The position numbers and the translations under genes are program-made. Of a stretch of DNA of 64,000 nt, positions 40,980-48,060 are shown piece by piece. Below the pieces are notes generated by a model that was given only the letters and a program-made list of their open reading frames with translations, searched no databases and had not been told where the DNA came from. Positions within the stretch are counted from its first letter, which is position 1. Every line of letters begins with the position of its first letter. This stretch comes from Acrocarpospora corrugata (GTDB lineage: Bacteria > Actinomycetota > Actinomycetes > Streptosporangiales > Streptosporangiaceae), in contig NZ_BLAD01000035.1 of the NCBI RefSeq assembly GCF_009687845.1, positions 36,095 to 100,094 of the forward strand, written 5' to 3'.

Positions 40980-41741
40980 ATGGGCAACGAAAGCGGGGGC
41001 GTCCAGTCCGTGGACCGCGCCATCTCGGTAATGGAGATCCTCGCCCGCAAAGGCGAAGCCGGCGTCAGCGAGATCGCCGCCGAGATCGACGTCCACAAAT
41101 CCACCGCGTTCCGCCTGCTCGGCGCCCTCGAAGCCCGCGGCCTGGTCGAACAGGCCGAAGACCGCGGCAAGTACCGCCTCGGCTTCGGCCTCATCCGGTT
41201 GGCCGCCGGCGTCGACACCCAGCTCGACATCGCCCAGCGCGCCCGCCCCACCTGTCACCGCCTGGCCGAAGAACTCGGCGAAACGGTCAACATCGCGGTC
41301 CTCCGCTCGGTCTACGCCGTCAACCTGGACCAGGTCCGGGGCCCTTCCGCGGTCACCGCGCACAACTGGGTCGGCCAGCTGACCCCACTGCACGCCACCT
41401 CCAGCGGCAAGATCCTCCTCGCCCACGCGGACCCCGCCCTCCTCACCCAGATCACCCTCGAACGCTTCACCACACGAACGATCACGTCTCTCCCCGACCT
41501 GGAGAAAGACCTCACGACCGCCCAATCCCGCGGCTACGCCACCACCCTCGAAGAACTGGAAGAGGGCCTGAACGCGGTCGCCGCCCCCGTCCGGTCCTTC
41601 CACGGCGAGGTCGTGGCCGCTGTCAGCGTCTCCGGCCCCGCGTACCGCCTCACGGAACAGCGCGTACACGAGATGGCTCCGGCTCTGATCGAGGGCGCCA
41701 GGGAGATCAGCACCCGCCTCGGCCACGCTCAAGTCAGCTGA
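40980..41741 (+). CDS. IclR family transcriptional regulator
   Basis: A 253-residue regulator: winged helix-turn-helix (GVSEIAAEIDVHKSTAFRLLGALEARGL) and a C-terminal effector domain (NWVGQLTPLHATSSGKILLA, YATTLEELEEGLNAVAAPV). It is divergent from the choline dehydrogenase operon (99 bp) and overlaps the Rieske gene tail by 8 bp, so it is the obvious regulator of this island. ATG at 40980 has no Shine-Dalgarno, and TACAGT at 40968-40973 could be a -10 element of a leaderless transcript. Confidence 0.9.
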   Translation: MGNESGGVQSVDRAISVMEILARKGEAGVSEIAAEIDVHKSTAFRLLGALEARGLVEQAEDRGKYRLGFGLIRLAAGVDTQLDIAQRARPTCHRLAEELGETVNIAVLRSVYAVNLDQVRGPSAVTAHNWVGQLTPLHATSSGKILLAHADPALLTQITLERFTTRTITSLPDLEKDLTTAQSRGYATTLEELEEGLNAVAAPVRSFHGEVVAAVSVSGPAYRLTEQRVHEMAPALIEGAREISTRLGHAQVS

Positions 41742-42834
41742 GCTTCTCAAGCACCCAGTCGTGAAAAGCGCCGATGTGGTGTTCGCTCGGTACCAGGACG
41801 CCGCCCTTGGCGTACAGACGGGAGCTCATTCGGGGCTGGCAGCGTTCGCAGGCTTCGAAGTCCTGTTCGTTGACCCGGTGGAAGAGTTCGACGGACTTGT
41901 CGAGGTCCTTGCCGGTGGTGACGACGTCGGCGGTGTAGAGCCAGTCGCATTCGACGATGGTGCGGTCGGCGGCCAGGGGATACATGCGGTGCAGGATGAT
42001 GTGGTCGGGGACGAGGTTGATGAAGACCTGGGGTTTGATGGTGATCGCGTAGTACCGGCGGTCCTGGTCCTCGGCCAGGGACGGGATGCGGTCCAGGCCG
42101 GGGGAGCCGTCGACGGTGAAGCCCTGGATATTCTCGCCGAACAGCGCGCCATGGCCCACGTAGTACTGCGCCGCGTAGCCGTCCGCGAATTCGGGCAGCA
42201 CCTCGACCAGTTCGGGGTGGATCGTCGCGCAGTGGTAGCACTCCATGAAGTTCTCGACGATCAGCTTCCAGTTGGCTTTCACGTCGTAGACGATCCTGCG
42301 CCCCAGCTCCAGCGCGTCAGCCGAATAGTTGTCGATCAGTTCCAGCGCGCCCAGCCGTTCGGTGACCGCCCCGAGCACGGTCTCCTCGAACGACGGCGGC
42401 TCGTCGGCCAGGCACACCCAGACGTACCCGAGCCACTCCCGCACGTGCACCTTCGCCAGCCCATACTCAACCCGATCCAGATCCGGCATCGCGGACATGT
42501 TCGGCGCCGCGATCAGCTTCCCGTCCAGGTCGTAACTCCACGCGTGGTACGCACATGAGAACGCCCGCTTGACCTGCCCGTACTCCTCGACGCACAGGGT
42601 CGCCCCACGATGGCGGCACACGTTGTAGAACGCCCGCACCCCCGCCCGGCTCCGCGTGATCAGGATGCTCTCGCCGCCGACCTGCACCGTCCGGAACGCC
42701 CCAGCCGTACCGACGTCGGAGGACCGCGCGGCGCAGAACCACATCGCCTCGAAGATCCCCCGCTGCTCGGCCGCGAAGACATCCGGATCGGTGTAGTAGC
42801 GGCCGGGAAGTGTGGGAATCACGCTGCTCACCAC
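41734..42834 (-). CDS. Rieske non-heme iron oxygenase, glycine betaine demethylase-like
   Basis: A 366-residue oxygenase alpha subunit. The Rieske cluster motif is seen as NVCRHRG and CAYHAWSY near residues 70-100. The mononuclear iron site is seen as VENFMECYHCATIHPEL near 195-210. It resembles GbcA/stachydrine demethylase-type enzymes that remove one methyl from a quaternary amine, here betaine to dimethylglycine, which supplies the next enzyme. The matching ferredoxin reductase (GbcB) is not in the window. Start is GTG at 42834 (an adjacent GTG is also possible) behind AGGGG. It is transcribed alone from a promoter that carries the shared island motif. Confidence 0.88.
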   Translation of the reverse strand: MVSSVIPTLPGRYYTDPDVFAAEQRGIFEAMWFCAARSSDVGTAGAFRTVQVGGESILITRSRAGVRAFYNVCRHRGATLCVEEYGQVKRAFSCAYHAWSYDLDGKLIAAPNMSAMPDLDRVEYGLAKVHVREWLGYVWVCLADEPPSFEETVLGAVTERLGALELIDNYSADALELGRRIVYDVKANWKLIVENFMECYHCATIHPELVEVLPEFADGYAAQYYVGHGALFGENIQGFTVDGSPGLDRIPSLAEDQDRRYYAITIKPQVFINLVPDHIILHRMYPLAADRTIVECDWLYTADVVTTGKDLDKSVELFHRVNEQDFEACERCQPRMSSRLYAKGGVLVPSEHHIGAFHDWVLEKLS

Positions 42835-42843
42835 TGCACCCCT

Positions 42844-42885
42844 GTTTCGCGAAACGGAACATCATGCGCTATGCGCAACAAGCGT
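42844..42885. promoter_or_regulatory. Palindrome and shared motif upstream of the Rieske gene
   Basis: GTTTCGCGAAAC at 42844-42855 is a perfect 12-base palindrome. TATGCGCAACAAGCGT at 42870-42885 repeats the two strings found upstream of the dimethylglycine oxidase gene (35207-35216 and 35231-35241). Likely operator(s) of the IclR regulator. Confidence 0.6.
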
Positions 42886-42948
42886 GAAGCCGCCCGAAAC
42901 GGATGTCAAGGGTTCATTCGCGGCGTACGAGCAGGTTGTAGCGCCAGC

Positions 42949-43215
42949 TCAACTGAACAGCGAGTGCCCGTCTCCCCGCTTGACCCGCTTCTGCGCGAGC
43001 ACGATCAGATTCACCACCGCGATCACCGCGATCGCCCACAGCGCCACCGCCGGCACGAACCACCCCGCCAGCCACGACAGCACCCCGAGCGCCGCGCTCA
43101 CCACCAGCCCGAAGATCGCCAGTGCGATCCGCAGGTTGAGCGCCGTCTCCGGCCGCTCCATGGTCGGTGAGACCTCCCACCAGAACCGATCACGAATACG
43201 ATGCGCCTTGCTCAT
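42949..43215 (-). CDS. Small two-TM membrane protein
   Basis: An 88-residue protein with two adjacent membrane helices (IALAIFGLVVSAALGVLSWLA and VALWAIAVIAVVNLIVLA) and a basic C-terminus (QKRVKRG). It resembles actinobacterial DUF6343-type proteins, though I cannot confirm the family. ATG at 43215 follows GGGGGTGG and lies 26 bp inside the end of the histidine phosphatase gene, so the two are coupled. Confidence 0.68.
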   Translation of the reverse strand: MSKAHRIRDRFWWEVSPTMERPETALNLRIALAIFGLVVSAALGVLSWLAGWFVPAVALWAIAVIAVVNLIVLAQKRVKRGDGHSLFS

Positions 43216-43924
43216 CCGCGCCACCCCCAAACGACACGTTGTACGCCATCAGCCGATATCCGTCCTGCACTCCCCGCCAGCTGGTGATCGACCCGTTGTC
43301 CGCGAGCCCGCCCGCCGCGATGGCGAGCACCTCGTCGTCACCCAGCCCCTCCAGGATCTGCCGGAGGAACAGCACCACCGCGTCATGCGCCACGATCAGC
43401 ACCCGCCGATGGCCGTCGGCTTCGATCTCCGCCACGACCTCCCGTAACCGGTCGGCCACATCCCGGAACGACTCCCCGTCCGGCGGCCGATACCCGAGCT
43501 GATCGCGATCCTCCGCCTCGGCCTCCGCCGGAAACCGCTCCCGCACCCAGCGCGACGGAATATGCCGGAACCTCCCCCGATCCCGATCGCGAAGCCGTAC
43601 GTCCACCTGATGGCAGGGCCGCTCCCGCCCGGCGGCGACGAGTTCCCGCTCCACCCCCGCCCAGGTCTGCTCGGCCCGCAGATACGGCGAACACCACACC
43701 ATGTCGGGCACGTCACCGGCGTCCAGCCCCGCCAGCCACTTCCCGACCGACTCCGCCTGCCGCCACCCCAGCTCGGTCAGCCCGATCACCAGGTCATCGT
43801 CGGGAATCACCGTGCCGGACTCCGTCTCGGCCGCGAGGAAGGCGACATTCGACGTGCTCTGCCCGTGCCGGACCACGTACACGAACTCGACGGCCCCGGC
43901 GTGCTCCACATGCGGACAGCTCAT
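43190..43924 (-). CDS. Histidine phosphatase family protein
   Basis: A 244-residue member of the phosphoglycerate-mutase-like superfamily: the phosphohistidine motif YVVRHGQSTSN near residue 20 and the second histidine in VLIVAHDAVVLF near 190, with GESFRDVADRLREV between them. It is probably a phosphatase of unknown substrate. ATG at 43924 follows GGGGAGGTG; the open frame to 44002 has no binding site. Confidence 0.87.
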   Translation of the reverse strand: MSCPHVEHAGAVEFVYVVRHGQSTSNVAFLAAETESGTVIPDDDLVIGLTELGWRQAESVGKWLAGLDAGDVPDMVWCSPYLRAEQTWAGVERELVAAGRERPCHQVDVRLRDRDRGRFRHIPSRWVRERFPAEAEAEDRDQLGYRPPDGESFRDVADRLREVVAEIEADGHRRVLIVAHDAVVLFLRQILEGLGDDEVLAIAAGGLADNGSITSWRGVQDGYRLMAYNVSFGGGADEQGASYS

Positions 43925-43986
43925 CCGGACACACCTCCCCACCGGTAGAACGCCCGAATCCCGCCGCCCATTTCGGAAGCGGCACC

Positions 43987-44868
43987 CTAAGGTTCGAGAC
44001 AATCAGGCAACGAGTCCGAAGCCCCCGCCGGCTGCTGCGTCCACCCGGACGGATCGTAGATCTTCACCCATTTGACCGACGAGAACTGCTTGAGCGTGGG
44101 GATGATCTCGTCCGCGATGGTGAACGTGGAGCCGCCGCTGCTGCACGCACCGGTCAGATAGACCCGCGCGATCCCGTTCTTGATGGTCACCTTGCTGAAC
44201 CCGGTCGCGTGTGACGCCTCGAAATGCAGCCACTTCGCCGCCTCGCCCGGCGTCGGCCCCGCGAACAGCCGCTGCAACGCCCCCGCCGCCGACCCCGACA
44301 CCGGCACCGGCCGCACCACTCCCTTCGTGTACGGCTGCCGCCCCACATTGAAGTTCGCGTTGTTCATGAAATACGTCTTCACATTCACCGTCCGGTACGG
44401 CGTGCCGATCTCCACCACCACCCGGCTCGGATTCTTCAACGTGTACAACCGGATCGGCGCCTTCCTGCTCACCCCCACTCCGAACGACAGCACCGCCTCG
44501 AAATCCCCGGTGTTGACGACCTGGATCAGCCCCGGCAGCGCGAAAGCCCGCCGCGCCGGCCCGTACGTGATGCCCCCCGCGCTCCCATGCCCCGTCGCCC
44601 CGCCGAACCGCACCAGCAGCCGCGCGTTCCCCACCACCGGCACCGGCAGCCCCGACCCGTCGGCCACCAGCCGCGTCACGTATTCCGCGCTCCGCTGCGC
44701 CGGCAGCCCGCCCCTGAACTCGAACACGAGCCGATCGAGCCCCGGATGATGCGCCGCCCGAATCGCCACCAGCGTGGGCACCGCCCGCGCCTCGGCCGGA
44801 CTGATCGCCATGCCCGCGACGACGACACCTGCCACAACCCCGGAAACCAACGCGCGCAAGGAGCCCAT
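43987..44868 (-). CDS. Secreted AMIN-like/GerMN-domain protein
   Basis: A 293-residue exported protein. It has a signal peptide (hydrophobic VSGVVAGVVVAGMAISPAEA), an AMIN-like beta domain (~35-165, VAIRAAHHPGLDRLVFEFRG and SRVVVEIGTPYRTV) and a GerMN domain (~175-285, PVSGSAAGALQRLFAGPTPGE, NGIARVYLTGACSSGGS). This pairing is common in actinobacterial envelope proteins and may bind cell-wall polymers. No lipobox cysteine is seen. ATG at 44868 follows GGAGGG. Confidence 0.75.
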   Translation of the reverse strand: MGSLRALVSGVVAGVVVAGMAISPAEARAVPTLVAIRAAHHPGLDRLVFEFRGGLPAQRSAEYVTRLVADGSGLPVPVVGNARLLVRFGGATGHGSAGGITYGPARRAFALPGLIQVVNTGDFEAVLSFGVGVSRKAPIRLYTLKNPSRVVVEIGTPYRTVNVKTYFMNNANFNVGRQPYTKGVVRPVPVSGSAAGALQRLFAGPTPGEAAKWLHFEASHATGFSKVTIKNGIARVYLTGACSSGGSTFTIADEIIPTLKQFSSVKWVKIYDPSGWTQQPAGASDSLPDCLEP

Positions 44869-44989
44869 GGCCCTCCGTCCGATGTGTCGAACCCCCATCG
44901 TGACGGCCCTAAACCCAATGTCAACCGCCTGATTCCCACTGCCGGAAATCCAGATGAGCCCACCGGTCCCGCCTCACTAGGCTGCCTGG

Positions 44990-45265
44990 ATGACCACCAA
45001 GGAATCCCCTTCCAACGTTCTCCACCGTTTCCTCACCCACGGGCGGCTCCTCACCATCCCCGCCAAACAATCCAAACGCCGCGTCATCCTCGACCACATC
45101 GCGGGCTCCTTCGAACCAGGCGTCCGCTACCCGGAAACCGAGGTGAACGAGATCCTGCTCCGCTTCCACGACGACTTCGCCGCCCTCCGCCGCTACCTGG
45201 TGGAAGGCGAATTCCTCACCCGCGAGAACAGCGTCTACTGGCGCAGCGGCGGCTCCGTCACGTAG
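44990..45265 (+). CDS. DUF2087 domain protein
   Basis: A 91-residue protein with the DUF2087 pattern: LHRFLTHGRLLTIPAKQSKRR, then RYPETEVNEILLRFHDDFA, RRYLVEGEFLTRENSVYWR. The domain is winged-helix-like and often fused to regulators. Here it is alone. No Shine-Dalgarno is present; TAGGCT at 44978-44983 would place the transcription start at the ATG, so a leaderless mRNA is likely. Confidence 0.82.
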   Translation: MTTKESPSNVLHRFLTHGRLLTIPAKQSKRRVILDHIAGSFEPGVRYPETEVNEILLRFHDDFAALRRYLVEGEFLTRENSVYWRSGGSVT

Positions 45266-45332
45266 GCGAAGCCGTCCGGCGGATTCCGGGAAAGCTCCAA
45301 TCCAGACATTCCGCCCGCGATAGCATCCGGCG

Positions 45333-46397
45333 GTGCGTCAAATGCGGATGGTTGTCCTTGTTGTCGCTGGCATTCTCGGTGCCGTGCTCGTCCCGAGCGG
45401 TCCGGCTGCGGCCGCGCCCGGAAACCCCGGGGGACGGGCGTACGTGCCGGCGGAGGCGCGGGCGGTGAACACCTCGCGGCCGGATCGGGTGGTCGGGAAC
45501 GGGACGCCTGCCAGCTGCACGTCCAGGGCCGTGGTGGCGGCGGTGGCCAAGGGCGGGGTGATCACGTTCAACTGCGGGCCGGGGCGGGTGGTGATCCGGA
45601 TGACCGCGACCGCCAAGGTGCGCAACACCAGCGCCCGGGTCGTCCTCGACGGCGGCGGCAAGGTGACGCTGAGCGGGATGGGGAAGCGGCGGATCCTCTT
45701 TATGAACACCTGCGACAAATCGCTGGTGTGGACGACGTCGCACTGCGACGACCAGGCCCAGCCGCAACTCGTGCTCCAGAACCTGACGTTCGCCGACGGC
45801 AACTCGACGGGGGAGCGCCTGGAGGGTGGCGGCGGTGGTGCGGTGTTCGTCCGCGGCGGCCGGGTAAAGGTGGTCAACTCCACATTCGTCCGGAACCGGT
45901 GTGACTCGACCGGCCCTGACCTGGGCGGAGCCGCCCTCCGGGTGCTGAGCCAGTACCGGAACCTGCCGGTTTACGTGGTGCGCAGCACCTTCGGCGGGGC
46001 TAAGGGTCAGGGCGGGGTGTGCTCCAACGGGGGAGCCGTTAGCAGCATCGGGGTCTCCTGGGTGATCCTCAACAGCGTCATGTCGTACAACAAGGCGATC
46101 GGCCGGGGCGCGAATCCCTCCCGCGGCGGCACGCCCGGCGGCGGAAGCGGCGGCGCGATCTACACCGACGGGAACCGCTTCACGGTCCAGCTCTCCGGCT
46201 CGATCATCCAGAACAACACCGCCCGCGAAGGCGGCGGAGCCGTCTTCTTCGTCAGCAACGACCTGACCGGCACCCTCCGCATCGACAAGTCCCGCCTGCG
46301 CAACAACCCGAGCGCGGGCTTCGAAACGCAGGGATACCCCGGCATCTTCTACCGCGGCGCCGGAAAACCCAAGATCACCGCCTCCAGCCTCAGCTGA
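45333..46397 (+). CDS. Secreted right-handed beta-helix protein
   Basis: A 354-residue exported protein: signal peptide ending PAAAAPG (~residue 29), then repeated Gly/Asn-rich strands of a pectate-lyase-like helix (VVLDGGGKVTLSG, LQNLTFADGNS, GGGGGAVFVRGGRVKVVNSTF, NNTAREGGGAVFF). Proteins of this kind are adhesins or polysaccharide-active; no catalytic residues can be named. Start is GTG at 45333 with TAGCAT at 45321-45326 just before it, suggesting a leaderless transcript; ATG at 45342 is an alternative. Confidence 0.72.
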   Translation: MRQMRMVVLVVAGILGAVLVPSGPAAAAPGNPGGRAYVPAEARAVNTSRPDRVVGNGTPASCTSRAVVAAVAKGGVITFNCGPGRVVIRMTATAKVRNTSARVVLDGGGKVTLSGMGKRRILFMNTCDKSLVWTTSHCDDQAQPQLVLQNLTFADGNSTGERLEGGGGGAVFVRGGRVKVVNSTFVRNRCDSTGPDLGGAALRVLSQYRNLPVYVVRSTFGGAKGQGGVCSNGGAVSSIGVSWVILNSVMSYNKAIGRGANPSRGGTPGGGSGGAIYTDGNRFTVQLSGSIIQNNTAREGGGAVFFVSNDLTGTLRIDKSRLRNNPSAGFETQGYPGIFYRGAGKPKITASSLS

Positions 46398-46405
46398 GCC
46401 ACTCT

Positions 46406-47062
46406 CTAATCACTGCGGGACAGACGGTCGGCCAGACGAATCGGTTCAGGCAGCCGAAAGGACGGCGTCGTGCGGAGGACGTGAGCGCAGGCGTTGTCGA
46501 GGCTGACGCGGTGCCCCTGGGAAACGAAGACCGGCTTAACGTTGTCACGGGTACGAAGGGCCCGACCGACCACCTCATGGTCGAGGATGATCGGAGCCCA
46601 ACTGCCCCGGCCAGCGTCGGGCTCCTCGTGGCTACCGACGAAAGCGGTCTTGGCCACCCCGATCGTGGGCAGCCCCGTCAGCACGCCCAGATGGCAGGCG
46701 AGACCAAAACGACGCGGATGAGCCAGGCCATACCCATCACAGATCAGAAGATCGGGAGCGACCGTCAGCCGATCCAACGCCGCAAGCAGAGACGGCAACT
46801 CCCGGAACGCAAACAACCCCGGAATATACGGAAATTTCGCCTTTTCTCGGGATATCGCTTGGTCAACGATTCGCAGAGCGGAATCGAGAACGACGATGGC
46901 ACCGGTCACTTCATCACTGTCCGGGGCGTACCCCACATCCAGCCCCGCCGTGAACTTCACGCCGACCGGCCCGGTTTCGGTCAGCTCGACCAGCGAACGC
47001 AGCCGTTCCTGGACAGCTTCCGCCTCGGCGGCCGTCCGCGGCCATGGCTCCCCGATCTCCAT
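46406..47062 (-). CDS. nfi: Endonuclease V (deoxyinosine 3' endonuclease)
   Basis: A 218-residue repair nuclease that cuts beside deoxyinosine. Conserved blocks match E. coli Nfi: GLDVGYA (metal aspartate), PYIPGLFAFRELPSLL (glutamate), LLICDGYGLAHPRRFGLACHLG (aspartate) and IGVAKTAFVG (lysine). ATG at 47062 begins MEIGEPWPRTAAEAEAVQ, where the family normally starts. The frame is open to a TTG at 47119, which would add 19 residues. The gene is convergent with the beta-helix gene. Confidence 0.88.
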   Translation of the reverse strand: MEIGEPWPRTAAEAEAVQERLRSLVELTETGPVGVKFTAGLDVGYAPDSDEVTGAIVVLDSALRIVDQAISREKAKFPYIPGLFAFRELPSLLAALDRLTVAPDLLICDGYGLAHPRRFGLACHLGVLTGLPTIGVAKTAFVGSHEEPDAGRGSWAPIILDHEVVGRALRTRDNVKPVFVSQGHRVSLDNACAHVLRTTPSFRLPEPIRLADRLSRSD

Positions 47063-47220
47063 CCTCGCCAGTCTGTCGTCCTCGTCGTCCGGACGCGAAC
47101 GGATATCCCACCAACTCAAGTGCGCCCCTGGAAATGGTGGGGATCACGGAGTATCTGGTCGACGTCGACAGCATCGCCGACCGGGCCGGAATCAATGCGG
47201 CGGCTGTCTCCCACTGGAGA

Positions 47221-47742
47221 TCATCTGGCGAAGGTGAATCCGCCTGGGCGGTTGTTGCGGTCGGCGATCAGGCCGGCCAAGGTGGCGATGGCGATTTCGG
47301 GTGGGGTGCGGGAGCCGATGTCGAGGCCGATGGGGCGGTGTACTCGGGCGATTTCTGCTGGGGGTACGGAGAGGTCGGTGAGGGCCTGGATGTGGGGGCC
47401 CTGGTGGCGGGGGCTGCCGATGATGCCGATCCAGCGGACGGGGTGGGCGAGGATGTCGCGCAGGATGGGGCCGATGCCGTCGCGGTGGTGGTCGGTGATC
47501 ACGACGTCGGTGGAGTCGTCGAAGTCGGCGGTTGGTTCGGTGACGCGTTTTGTGTCGGGGAGGTCGGGCAGGCGGTTTGGGCCGGGCTCAAGCAAGATCG
47601 TGCGGTAGCCCAAGTCGGTTGCGTATTTCAGGAGAAATCCGGCCATGGGGGAGGCGAAGACCGCGACGAGTGTTCGGGGCTGCTCGCTGGGAGCGGCCTC
47701 TCCGTGCGCCACGGCGCAGGACGCATCGTGAACATGGCTCAT
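47221..47742 (-). CDS. XdhC-type Rossmann protein (C-terminal domain only)
   Basis: A 173-residue protein matching the C-terminal domain of XdhC, the factor that supplies modified molybdenum cofactor to xanthine dehydrogenase-like enzymes: TLVAVFASPMAGFLLKYA, VVITDHHRDGIGPIL, WIGIIGSPRHQGPHIQAL, RVHRPIGLDIGSRTPPEIAIA. The usual N-terminal XdhC_CoxI domain is missing. No molybdenum hydroxylase genes are near, so its client is unknown. Confidence 0.78.
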   Translation of the reverse strand: MSHVHDASCAVAHGEAAPSEQPRTLVAVFASPMAGFLLKYATDLGYRTILLEPGPNRLPDLPDTKRVTEPTADFDDSTDVVITDHHRDGIGPILRDILAHPVRWIGIIGSPRHQGPHIQALTDLSVPPAEIARVHRPIGLDIGSRTPPEIAIATLAGLIADRNNRPGGFTFAR

Positions 47743-48060
47743 GCCATAACCCCCTACCGGAATCCTCTCCCTTCACCATAGGGCCGCCACGATCGAACGG
47801 CTTCCATCAATGCGACGCCGGGTGATTCCACTGCCACCCGATCATCGAGTGAGCCTCATCCGGGGACGTGGCCGACTTCAAGACCCCAGCCGCCCCACAT
47901 GCATCCGCCTCACCTATTCCGCGTTTCCGGGTGAAATCGGATAAATGTAATACAATTGCGAATTGTCCGCCTGGGTCATTTTGGCTTATTTGTTGCGCCC
48001 GAATTAATCTCAACCATCGGGAAATATTGGGATATATGGCATTGACCATTCATTGGAGGA
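47743..48060. promoter_or_regulatory. AT-rich leader with palindrome ACAATTGCGAATTGT
   Basis: A 318-bp gap between divergent xdhC-like and calpain-like genes. From about 47940 to 48060 the DNA is far more AT-rich than the rest of the window. It holds the perfect inverted repeat ACAATT-GCG-AATTGT at 47952-47966, about 95 bp before the calpain-like start. The left 150 bp, near the xdhC-like gene, show nothing distinctive. Confidence 0.6.
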
